This document shows positions 51,261-60,486 of a stretch of 64,000 nt of DNA, one piece after another. A program made the position numbers and the translations under genes. Below the pieces are notes generated by a model, which was not told the origin of the DNA, did not search any database, and saw nothing but the letters and a program-made list of their open reading frames with translations. Each line of letters opens with the position of its first letter. The stretch's first letter is position 1. The stretch is from Prorocentrum cordatum (lineage: Eukaryota; Sar; Dinophyceae; Prorocentrales; Prorocentraceae): positions 1 to 64,000 of the forward strand of contig CAUYUJ010001384.1 in the NCBI GenBank assembly GCA_963575745.1. The letters are read 5' to 3'.

Positions 51261-52475
51261 ATGACTCAAACAAAACGTGGTGCACGTAAAACAAGACCTC
51301 ATAGGGTTGTCTCGGGCTTCGAAACTCGACGGGCGCCTAGGCTGCAATCTATGAGGAGGGCCCTACTGGACTTCTGCGGGCTCTGGGGCATAAGGATGGA
51401 GAACACATTTGGGCAGAGGGGGGTTACTTTCAAATCAAGTACGGGGGTGGAGAAGGTACTCGACTATGTTGGTGTCAGCCGTCGTTTACACAGGCAGGAG
51501 ATCACTGTAGGCTGGATGCTGCCTGCGGAAGTGTGCCACGCCTGGACGGAGCACCCATGCAGCAGATACGAGCGTGCGCTGTCTGACCACGCTTGCATAG
51601 TTGTTCGCTTGTCTTGTGTACCGTCTGCGAAGAGACGGACCCAGCCTGCTCGAAAGTTCATCTACTTGCAACCGGTGTCGCAGCTTGAGTTTGCGAAGAA
51701 CATGGACGATCGGGGCAGTCGTTGCCGTGCATTGTGCCAGGGAAATGCCGACCCAGAGGATCGACAGGAGATGTTGGATATGCTGGGACCTGACCTCATA
51801 AAGGCCGCCGAGGAGACCCCCCAGAAGGATACCAATCCCAGGAATAATGTGCCAAAGAAATCCGAGATCCACTGGGCCGCCCAGGAAAGTAAACGCGAAG
51901 CACTTCGTCGTGGGGATAGAGAGGAGGCCAAACGGTGCTCAAAGATAGTGAGGAGAGAAAGGAGGAGGCTGGAGGCGAGAGTACAGAGGTGGAGGACGGA
52001 GATGAACACGAGGAGGAGGAGGAGGGCCAAGACGGAGACGTGGATCCTTGCCAACGGGATGGAGTCCCAGAACCGCGAGGAGTGGGGGGACGAGATATTG
52101 GGGCACATGAAGTCTAAGGTGGAGGACCCCGAGGCCAGGGAGGTGACCCTTCGTGAGCTGCAGTCGCTGCGTGGTCTATGTTCGGGAAGCGGATCTTCAG
52201 AGGTGTTCTCGATGTCGCTCCTGCTGCGGGCGAGGGCGAAGCTGTCCACGGGAAAGGCCCCAGGTCCCGACAACGTGACTGTCACGATGTTGAAACAGCT
52301 CTCGTGGGCATCTGTTCGACGTGTTCTGGTGAGCTTCCAAGGTGTGTGTTCCCGCAAGTTATGTTGCCCCGACAGTCGGCGTCAACTAGCTGCCACGCTC
52401 ATGCCTAAAGAAATGGACATACAACATTTGACAGATACACGTGTACTATGTTTACAGTCGTGTCTTATGAAATGA
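51261..52475 (+). pseudogene. LINE ORF2 part 1: endonuclease end and RT fingers
   Basis: From the first ATG inside the element (51261). NTFGQRGVTF, EKVLDYVGVSRRL and LSDHACIVVRL match the last part of APE-type LINE endonucleases: the (I/L)DY-V-SRR strand and the SDH catalytic motif. A basic, coiled-coil-like R/E-rich connector follows, then LLLRARAKLSTGKAPGPDNVT (RT finger region; GPDN in place of GADG). The frame stops at LQSCLMK-TGA, where element A reads GKWYSSC, so TGG (Trp) has probably mutated to TGA. Confidence 0.82.
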
Positions 52476-52478
52476 TAC

Positions 52479-54191
52479 ATGACATGTATTGTGATGATGA
52501 TTGAGAAGAGGATTGAGGAGCACCGACACTATGTATGCCTGTACGGATTCAGATCGGGACGAAAAACATCGGAAATCACCAGCGTTGCCAAAATTCTCAG
52601 CCAGCACTCCGCTGTCTGGGGCAAAGGAGACAGTTTGTGGCTTGCCAACCTCGATATCTTACAAGCATTCGATAATGTCACTCCGTGCCTCGCCATGCGC
52701 TGTCTTCGTGCTCTTGACATACCAGCTGATCTCATTGTGGCGTTGATTGAACCCATGATTGATAACCAGTGCGTGGCCAGCTTCGAGGGCATCGAGGCAT
52801 CTTCAGCTGTCTATTGGGACAAATCTATTCGAACGGGAGGAGTGGAGGGGCCGATGATTTTTCTTGCAGTATCTATTGCACTCTGGAGAGATGTGATTGA
52901 CAGGTGGAGGCAGGATACGCAGTACGGTATCAAGTTGGAAGATGATGAGCGCATGTTCAACGGTGAGCGTATGACCCACAGTTTCTGGGCAGATAATCTT
53001 CTGTTGTATGCGAAGACCCGCTCTGACCTCGAGTTGATGGTGCGTGACATGAGTATCCCGCTGATGAATGCAGGAATGAGCTGGAAGCCGAAATCCTTGA
53101 TGTATATTTACTTTGGTGCGCCGCCTGGCATCCCGCCGTCCCCCGAGCAGGATATCCGTGTGCTGGTGCCGTCTTATGACGCTGCTCTTGGGGCCCGAGA
53201 AGTGGTCCTGCCGCGTGTTCAGTCGTTTGAGATCCTGGGAGCCACTCTGGAGGAGACCTGGAAGGACCACTCGGATTCAAAGGCCATGCTCCAGAAAGCC
53301 CAGAAGGTATTCTTTGGGGAAATCGCTTATTATCGCTGCTCTGGTATTGATTTGGCTGAGAGATTTTCTCGTTATCAAGCTAAAGTGATTGCTGCATTAT
53401 TATTCAACTGTGAGGGCAGAACGCCCGACTATTCCACCATCGCTGCTGTTCGCTCTTTTGAAGGCAGATGCCTGGCGTTAATGTCAGGTCTACACAAGCG
53501 GAGAACTGAAGGATGGTCTGAGTTTCAACGTAGGCGATACAAAGTTGGACGGCAGAGTTTTGTTGAGCTTGGATTCCGAAGTGCGGTGCAGATATGGATA
53601 TTTCGTTGTTGGGATTGGGCCAAGGATGTCTCAGTTGCTGCAAGTATTCGTATGAGGAGGTACACAACACACACAGTGGAGGAGGAGGGGGAGACGGTAC
53701 CAAATCGGCGTCAGAGGAAAACTCGGGCGATGGCGGTGGCGGCGGCCTCTCATGTATCCCAGATCTCCCAGATGTCGAGTGGCGGTCGTCGGCGGACAAC
53801 GGGTGATCAGCCTGCCATACCTGAGGAGTCGGACATGTCACGTGAATGGATGGTATCTAGGCTGGCCATGCTACATGGAAGGGGGAAGTGGACGGAACAT
53901 CGGGACACATGTATTCTAGCGTTGCCTGCAAAAGATAGGAAGCATCTCACACGCATGAGCATGGGTGCACCTGCCCGTGGACATACTGTGTGGGACTGGT
54001 GTTTGTGCGATCTCTTTGGTTGTGAGTGGTACCTCTCGTTCGACAGCTCCGCTGGTTCCCGAGAGAAATATTGCAAACATTTGCTGACTGCGATTGGCAT
54101 GCAACACTTGTTCGACTTGTTTGTTTTACCCAGGCCACCTGGTGTGAGGCACGCGAAGGCGGAGGAGGAGGGGGAGGAGAGAGATGAATGA
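52479..54191 (+). pseudogene. LINE ORF2 part 2: RT palm and thumb, connector
   Basis: Same frame as part 1 after the TGA; 570 residues from the next ATG. YGFRSGRKTSEI (22-33), NLDILQAFDNV (57-67, with D59 and D65), IRTGGVEGPMIF (117-128), FWADNLLLYA (169-178). Connector with a WTEHRDTCILALP segment, which matches WTEQRDVHIRALP in element A. Ends in an E-rich run and TGA that overlaps the next frame's ATG by 8 nt (ATGAATGA). Confidence 0.86.
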
Positions 54192-54660
54192 GAGGATTAG
54201 CAAACGTATTGCCGCTAATTATGAGAATGAAACGGAGTGGAGGTGTGAGAATATTGAGCGTCTTGGGATGGAGATCTTGGGAGATAGTAAGACGGTTGTT
54301 AACTGGATGTGTGGTGAGTGGCAGATTCGCAACAAGCAGTATGTACGACTGGTGGGAACACTACAGAATACGGTATCGATGCTGTCTGGATGGGGACTGA
54401 CCTCACCTGCATCGGGACAGAATCTGTATAAGCATTTCTTTCGTGAGGGTAATGAACGTGCGGATAGATTGTCGTGGGAGGCCAGAGGTGGCCAAACTAT
54501 TACTCGCTGGTTTGCATATGATCAGTTCCTCAGTACTCGTAAGACTGCTCTCCGTGGTGCATTCGATGGGGGTGTCAGTAATGAAGGATGTGGAGGTGGG
54601 TGGTGGCTTCAGATTGGCGTTGTAGGTAGGGGTTCCAGCGTGCAGGTTGATTTTCCCATC

Positions 54661-54693
<33 letters not shown>

Positions 54694-54852
54694 TCCTGCA
54701 TCAGCTCGCAGAGCTTCCATTGGCACGATGTGGCCGAGGAGGCGATGAGCTTGCCTCCAGGTAGCACGGTAACCTGCTGTGAACTAGCTGCCTGCGCTGC
54801 CCTGACGAGAGCTGCTGCTAAGGTGGCGTGCGCTCTGCTGCAACCTACCTAA
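54184..54852 (+). pseudogene. LINE ORF2 part 3: permuted RNase H
   Basis: 222 residues in a shifted frame; in element A the same region is fused to the RT. LGDSKTVVNWMCG (D34), FFREGNERADRLSWEA (D94), LRGAFDGGVSNEGCGGGWW (D128), STVTCCELAACAAL (E200). All four acidic residues are kept, in the order D(S) - D(ExAD) - D(GG) - E. A run of about 12 serines encoded by a TCC microsatellite (54661-54690) sits between D128 and E200. Ends at TAA 54850. Confidence 0.85.
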
Positions 54853-54927
54853 GATGGTGGGGGTTCAGTTGCACTGCTCCGCCGATTCGGATTCGGATTC
54901 TAGTGGCGGACCGCAAACCGCAAAAAA

Positions 54928-54960
54928 AACCAAGGTTGACGGTTTACCGCCGGCCCCCAG
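54928..54960 (+). repeat. H hairpin 40, right part
   Basis: ACCAAGGTTGACGGTTTACC then GCCGGCCCCCAG; right stem strand TTACCGCCGG intact. Confidence 0.84.
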
Positions 54961-56359
54961 TTTTGCATAATTTTGCTAGGTTTTAAATTCGATTTCTCGA
55001 AATTTGAGAATTCGTTAGGGCTCTAGTATTTATTCTCTTCGGATTCGATCTTATTCCCGCTCGCCATCTTAATCTCAGGTCGTTCGGGCACATATTACTG
55101 CCAGAAAGCATCCAGGCGGGGTCGGCCGTTTAGTGTCATCTTGGCAGGTGTTGTCGGTTTTCTGTATTTAAGCCGAGCTGTAGAAGAGCTACAGAGCTGG
55201 CAGGCGCACCTCATATATCTCGAACCATCAGGCGCGTTAGTCTCAAGTATCTAGACGTCCGAGCTCGGTCTGCTACCAGAGCTGGGTCCGAACAACTATT
55301 CGTGCTCTGCTATTTTCTTGAGATGATGATGAGTTTCTCGATGTAACTCGAGCTGCAGAACTGCTACAGAGCTGTCAGGCACAGCAATCGGAAGATAATC
55401 ATCATATTCGCCAGTCTCAAGTATCTAGAACATTTTGTTCGAGATGATGCTGGTTTTCTTGATGTAACACGAGCTGCAGATGAGCTGCATAGCTGTTTGT
55501 CGCAGCAATCGGAAGGACATCATCAGACGCGCTAGTCTTGCGTATCTAGATGCCCGAACTCGGTCTGCTACAGTCTCGAGCATCTAGATGCCCAAACTCG
55601 GTCTGCTACCAGAGCTGGGTCAGAAAACAATTATTCGTACCCTGCTAATTTTGAAAGAAACTATCATGACCTTCCTGAGTTATATCGAGCTGCAGATAAG
55701 CTACAGCGCTGTTTGGCAGAGCATTCGGAAGGAAATTATCAGGAGCGCTCTAGTCTCAATACCTAGATGCCCGAACTCGGTCTGCTTCCAGAGTTGGAAC
55801 CGAAAAAACTATTTCTACTGTTTTTTGGTCAGAGATGACGATGCCTTTCGTGATGTAATTCGATCTGCAGTTGAGATTAGAGCTGTTCGGCGCAGCCATT
55901 GGACGAAAATCGCCAGGAACGTTCGTTACAAGTATCTACATCTTTGAGATTGGTCTGCTACCAGAGCTGGAACCAACTTACCTATTCGTACTCCTGCTCC
56001 TAGTCCTCCTCCTCATTACCTTCCTTCTCCTCTTCCTTCTTCATCTGCTTCTTCTCCGCTTTTCCCTCCTGCTCCTTCCTCCTCCTTCTCCTCATCTTCC
56101 TCATCTTCATCATCATCAGCGTCCCTTTTCTCCCTCTCCACCCTTCCCCCTCCTGCTCGTCATCCTCCTCTTCCTCCTCTCCCTCCTCCTCCTCCGCCTG
56201 CTCCTTTTTCTCCTCCTCCTTCACTTGCTCAGCCTCCTCGATCTCCTTCTCCTCCTCACTCCTTCTTCTCCTTCGCGTCCTCCTCCCTGAAACCGCGCCC
56301 TCGCGCGCGCGGAATGCGAGATTGCCGCGCCCGCGTTGCGTTCATGCATGCGGAGGCAG
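54961..56359 (+). repeat. D unit 3
   Basis: Begins TTTTGCATAATTTTGCTAGG as in D unit 2. Leader, six D monomers (GTATCTAGATGCCC near 55540 and 55580, one shortened), pyrimidine tract 55985-56290, then CGCGGAATGCGAGATTGCCG and a hairpin. Confidence 0.77.
55985..56290 (+). repeat. Pyrimidine tract of D unit 3
   Basis: C/T-rich, about 300 bp, interrupted by a few GA steps (ATCTTCATCATCATCAGCG near 56105). Confidence 0.83.
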
Positions 56360-56413
56360 CGCTGCGAGTTCCCGGCGGTAAGCAAGGTTGACGGTTTAAC
56401 GCCGGCTTCCAGT
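56360..56413 (+). repeat. H hairpin 41 (one mismatch)
   Basis: The outer arm is changed to GCGCTGCGAG. Left strand CCGGCGGTAA, right strand TTAACGCCGG; loop GCAAGGTTGACGG. Confidence 0.8.
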
Positions 56414-56718
56414 TGAGGAGAGATCGCCAGCAGTGCCTGCCGAAGTGAGCCTCGAGACATCCACCCGCCCTGGTGCTTTTTTATCATAATATCCAACCGA
56501 TCGGCCTGATGTCAAGATGGCGAGCGGGAATGAGATTCTAATTGCTCGTCAAAACAAAGGCTCTAACGAATGTTGGAATTCCGAGAACACATTTTCCAGC
56601 CGACCCACAGTCAGCCAAAGTCGTCGAGCTTTTTCGAGCCAACTGGCCCAGTGGCGCTGTGGTATTTATCTTCAGCTTCCGCCGCTTTGCTAATGGGAAG
56701 GCTACAAAGTACTCGGCT
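56414..56718 (-). repeat. Diverged inverted A leader, last repeat block
   Basis: Minus-strand leader landmarks with many changes (GATGTCAAGATGGCGAGCGGG at about 56510, GGCTCTAACGAATGTTGG, CGTCGAGCTTTTTCGAGCC), then an L1-like end. More diverged than other leaders in the window. Confidence 0.65.
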
Positions 56719-56758
56719 CCGGAGGTGAACCGTCAACCTTGGCTACCGCCGGAAGCTT
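56719..56758 (-). repeat. H hairpin 42 (minus strand, diverged)
   Basis: CCGGAGGTGAACCGTCAACC ... TTGGCTACCGCCGGAAGCTTC in reverse orientation; two mismatches. The last hairpin in the window. Confidence 0.72.
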
Positions 56759-57945
56759 CCGTGCCATGTATGTGGATGGCAAGCAAGCGTGGCAGTCTCG
56801 CCTTCAGCGCCCGCGAGAATGTGCGGTATCATGGAAATGTGCTTGACATCTCCTAGCTTGCCCACAGCTCGAGTTGAGTTGAGGCAAGTGCCCGCGCAAG
56901 AAAGTACACGACTCAAGTTGAGCAGTTGTTTACAGAAGATCAGTCAATCATATGAAGAAGCTCTCTGGCGCCATGTGCAGACAGGTCCATTCCCGAAAGG
57001 CAGGCGTGTTTAAGGCCGATTATGTTAAGGCGCTTCATGCCAGCGCCAGGGTCCACCTTGACCCGACCTGTGGGTATTTGGCCAGTCTGGACAATGAAGA
57101 ACAGGGCACGGTGCAGCTGCTTACGGTCTGGCCACGTACCATTCCCACAGGGCCTTCGATGACGCACCCCGTGCGGTTTTGAGAGAATTGCTTTCCCTTA
57201 GTGTGGGTGTGGCTCTGGAGCTCAATGGGCATGGAGCGGGTGGCGTGGCGCATTGGGGGATACTCAGTTGTCGTGCCAGCGAGAAGGCGAAGTTCATTTG
57301 GAATTTGATGCTTACCTCTTGCGGCATTGCTCACACCACGCGCGCCACTCTGGGGGTGGTGCTCCTATCTGGAGCTCATCGTCAAGATGAAGCGCGACGG
57401 TTTTGACCGTGGAACGGTTGCCCTGGCAATTCATGGCTTGGATGGGCATCGCTTGCTTCGTCAGCTTTTAAGTGAGCGCTAGCAGCGTTCGGTGGAACAG
57501 ACCTCAGGATTCGGTGAAGTGGGGCACCCCAGTTCTTATATCCGTTAGGGCTGTGCAGGGTCACCCATTGGCTGTTGCCAACAGCGATCGGATGTATGCC
57601 CCGTGCGATTTCACAGTCATGGACCGCTGTTGCACGTGGCGTCGATAAGGGCCAGTAGAGACTTCATGCGGGGGGAGATCCAGTTCCCGCGGGCGCCGTT
57701 GGGCTTTTTCAATGCGCCAGATTATTCGGTCATGAGACTCCCCCGCGGCCTGGGAGATTGCCAGGGAGACCCTGGCCGCTGACGCGATGCCCCGCTGGCG
57801 TAGCTCGCGTGGGCCCTCGCCTCAGGGCGGCGGCCCCCCGGGCGGATTCATCGGGGCCCCTGGGTCGGTTCGACGAACCTGGGCAAGCCTTGCCATCCAA
57901 TAGGTGGTGAGCTTGGCCCGATTGTACTTGGGCATCTCTGGCATG
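56759..57945. other. Single-copy DNA with fragmentary open frames
   Basis: None of the block repeats recur here. Short plus-strand frames at 56952-57182 and 57179-57406 could be decayed or intron-split coding sequence; I recognise neither. Base composition shifts to higher G+C, with GC-rich segments near 57730-57880. Confidence 0.4.
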
Positions 57946-58785
57946 TCCACGATAACCGCCGTTCACATTGGAATCGTCGTATCAGTCAGTGCAGTGTCCT
58001 TCAGGCACGTGTTTCGCGCGGCCACCGACGGGGCGCTGGTTTCCGACCGGCGCCCCCGATGGGCGGACATTGCGATGGTCGTTATCTTTCTTCGCGTGCA
58101 CGCGGCGGACAGCACCCCTCCCGAGGTCGCCTGGATCATTGCATGCGAACAGAGATGGGCAGGTAGGGGCACCACTTCTTCGTCGACGCAATTCGCTCGA
58201 TATTTGCAGTCGGATGAAACCGTTTATCCACGGGAGGACGCTGTCGGTTTAGACGACGGTGACCCTCCGATGAAGGGGCCCAGGACGTTCGACATTTTGA
58301 AATTGCAGCTGCGGGTGCGCAGAGACAGTCGGCCCCATTTCTGGAAGGCTGCACGAGTTTCTCACGGGAGTCGGGGCCTGTCCAGTGTGCTATACCACCG
58401 TCGCGCGAATCGCCGCCCGCCGTTTTTTCATTTTCGCGGCGGGACAGGTGACTCCGATCCAGAACTGCCTGGGGTAGCGGGGATTGCGAGGTGTAGCTGG
58501 CCCGGAGATCTCGCAGTTGAAGAGAGAAGGCCATTCGGCGGGCAAGACGTCGCGTCGGCCATTGTGGCTGCGAGTCTTCGCGCGCATGAGAAGTCGAAGC
58601 GAAGATGTGTCAACGAGGACAGCCATCGCGTGAAGATGTCCCGTGGTGGACAAAGCTTTTGGAACAACGAGCCAGGGTCAGCTCTGCGCCCGCTCGACTG
58701 TCCTTCGATTGCGCCAAGAGCCGTATCTCAGGTACACGGAGCTTCTCAAGAATACTTCCCTCGAGAACATGACGTGCAGATGTGA
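57946..58785 (+). CDS. Unidentified open frame (279 codons from ATG)
   Basis: The longest plus-strand frame of the single-copy region. The first ATG is at 57946; the frame is open from 57904. The start is hydrophobic (MSTITAVHIGIVVSVSAVSF), which could be a membrane segment or leader. The rest is rich in Arg, Gly, Asp and Pro without a motif I know. In G+C-rich DNA frames of this length can occur by chance, and antisense frames overlap it. It may be part of a split gene or not a gene at all. Confidence 0.25.
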   Translation, partial: STITAVHIGIVVSVSAVSFRHVFRAATDGALVSDRRPRWADIAMVVIFLRVHAADSTPPEVAWIIACEQRWAGRGTTSSSTQFARYLQSDETVYPREDAVGLDDGDPPMKGPRTFDILKLQLRVRRDSRPHFWKAARVSHGSRGLSSVLYHRRANRRPPFFHFRGGTGDSDPELPGVAGIARCSWPGDLAVEERRPFGGQDVASAIVAASLRAHEKSKRRCVNEDSHRVKMSRGGQSFWNNEPGSALRPLDCPSIAPRAVSQVHGASQEYFPREHDVQM

Positions 58786-58853
58786 TGCCGCGCCCCTTGC
58801 CGTTTCGTAGAGGGGCCAGTGCACATTGACTGAACAGTGCTCCACCACTGGCA

Positions 58854-59416
58854 TTGTTTGACTGGATTGCCGTGCACCCCGACGGGTGGACAGCGGGGGA
58901 AGAGTATCTGATCCGGGAGGGCACCCCTCTGCCTGCGCCTGAGCACCTGGCTCGGGCTGCGCGGTTAGCCCGCGGTCTACTGGGTGCAGGCGACGAGACA
59001 TTGACTCCGACCCCTGCGACGCAATTGGATAATCGGCTTGTGGACTGGCGAGCTAAGCTCGGTCTGGGGCTTGGGAGGGGCAGGCCGCCTTTTCTTGGGG
59101 GCATATCTGAGAGGTTGAACTTCTCTTCCTCTTGCCCCATGACAAGGCCCAGTGCGATGATGAAAGGTTGAAATTCCTGCTTGCTCTCGCTCCCATCGTG
59201 ACCGCGTATGCGAGCGTGGAAGTGGGCGTGAACCTGCCTAACGGGGAAAAGGAACACATCCGTGAGCCCGAAGAACTAGAGGACCAGCCGCCCCCGACTG
59301 GAGGACTCTACAGCGGCGATGTGTGCCCTCATGTCCGCCGATCACGCCAAAGACGTGACTGCCCGGTCGGTGGTGGAATGCTTGAAAGAACCGGGCGCCA
59401 GCGACGAGAGTCGTGA
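58854..59416 (+). CDS. Unidentified coding-like segment with frame change
   Basis: Two overlapping frames. 58854-59171 contains FDWIAVHPDGWTAGEEYLIR and alanine-rich helical sequence. 59132-59416 contains FLLALAPIVTAYASVEVGVNL and PNGEKEHIREPEELEDQ. The overlap at 59132-59171 suggests a frameshift or an intron joining them. No family recognised. Confidence 0.25.
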
Positions 59417-59419
59417 ACC

Positions 59420-59872
59420 ATGCAGTCTCTCGTGCAATTCTTTAATGGTGCCTGGGCAACGACTTTGATTCAGTTTCCTCTGGGTCTTCGCTTCCATAGA
59501 TTGCTTACGATCACCATGGAGGTCGTTGCGAATCTGAGGAGAAGCGTCAATGTCCAGGTGCGGTACCTCGCTCCCGCGATCGATGCGGGCATTGCCAAAC
59601 TCGGACTTTAGTTCATGGTCGCGGAAACGACGGGTGATAACGCCGCAGCGCGGGAAAAGTTGACTACCATATTCGAAGAGAAACTAGTTAATATTACATT
59701 TGGTGTCGCCCGTGCGCACAAGGAGTTGGGATTGTTCATTCTCGGCTCAGCCTTTGATGCGAACAAAATGGGGCTCGACGGCGACGGGGGGTCGACTGCG
59801 GGTGGGACTGATATGGCAAGCGTGGCGGCGCAGATGCCGCTACCGGTCACGCTTGTGGTGCTGCCTCGGTGA
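59420..59872 (+). CDS. Unidentified coding-like segment interrupted by TAG
   Basis: The frame 59420-59611 (RFHRLLTITMEVVANLRRS, QVRYLAPAIDAGIAKLGL) ends in TAG at 59609. The same frame reopens with MVAETTGDNAAAREKLTTIFEE...ELGLFILGSAFDANKMGLDG to 59872. The helical, amphipathic look suggests former coding sequence. Function unknown. Confidence 0.25.
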
Positions 59873-60486
59873 ACAGGCCAAGACCGACTAGCGCGCCAAG
59901 GCTTAGACCCGATGCTGACTCAGCGAGTGGTGGTGTCTCGGCGCCAGGTAGCGCAGAGCAGGTTGATGTCCCTCTGAGTGCAGCTGCCGGTTTAACTGGT
60001 GGTCGCCAGTCGCGGGCTGACGTGTCAGCGTCATCAGCTCTGCCTGCAACCGCAGCGTGGTCTCCAAGTTTGCCGCCGCCACCGCCGCCAACTGCTTCCT
60101 GGGAGTCCGCGGCCAAGAGGCCCGCTCCCGATGGAAGGGGGGCGCGCCGCCGCTGCCCAAGGCGAGGCAGGGCAAACGGCAGATGTGCGTTTCGGTGGAG
60201 ATGCGAGTCCAGTGGTAGGTCCATCTGTCGCCGTCGCCTCCGTTGCGTCGTCGGTCATGAGGCGCGCGGTGGCGATGATGCTGGGGCCTGGGACACAACC
60301 GCGCAGTACTATACTGGAACTGGATGGTGGGCGAAGAATCCGCAGCGCAGGAAATCGCAACGTTGTGGCTTCAATGACTACCGCTGGAAGTGCACCTTTC
60401 CTTCGAAAGGACAAGGGAAAAGGGTGCGAGTAATCTGGAGACAACAAGTAGTATCATGTGCAAGTCGGGGCTCGGTTGCTGATTGA
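59873..60486 (+). CDS. Unidentified low-complexity open frame
   Basis: 205-codon frame from 59869 rich in Pro, Ala, Arg and Gly, overlapped by an alternative 144-codon frame at 59999-60433 (VVGPSVAVASVASSVMRRAV). Neither shows a known domain. Evidence for expression is lacking. Confidence 0.18.

Larger units (their letters stand above)
51252..54927 (+). mobile_element. LINE element C (nearly intact ORF2)
   Basis: A 3.68-kb element inside an H hairpin. 5'-truncated within the endonuclease domain. Encodes the end of EN, RT and permuted RNase H, broken by one in-frame TGA (52473) and one frameshift (about 54185). 3' end: TCCGCC (54878) pairs with GGCGGA (54905) around three GATTCG units, followed by CCGCAAA tail units and A run, then hairpin loop CCAAGGTTGACGG. 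The stem segment GGT(A) is missing at the insertion point. Confidence 0.85.

Noticed and set aside
49094-51289. Ser/Leu/Pro-rich frames at 49094-49615 and 50756-51289 as proteins
   Set aside because: They are translations of the pyrimidine tracts in three frames; only the part of the 50784 frame after about 51252 belongs to the LINE.
52460-52490. Reassigned stop codon (TGA = Trp)
   Set aside because: Only two TGAs, both in retroelements that also carry frameshifts or other damage; intact frames end in TGA or TAA at expected places. Kept only as a low-interest check.
1-56400. CRISPR array
   Set aside because: Repeats are dispersed, in both orientations, and blocks between hairpins are 60-1600 bp and themselves repetitive; no cas genes.
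1-56400. tRNA, 5S or spliced-leader RNA genes in the small inverted repeats
   Set aside because: The G+TTGACGG loop and stems do not fit tRNA A/B boxes, and no full spliced-leader gene sequence was seen.
441-56758. H hairpins as integron attC sites with gene cassettes
   Set aside because: The cassette-like layout is striking, but the stems lack the core GTTRRRY/RYYYAAC pair, blocks carry no genes, no integrase is present and the genome is eukaryotic.
58610-59257. 215-codon minus-strand frame as a gene
   Set aside because: It is antisense to plus-strand frames with more protein-like composition and shows no motif; likely a G+C shadow.
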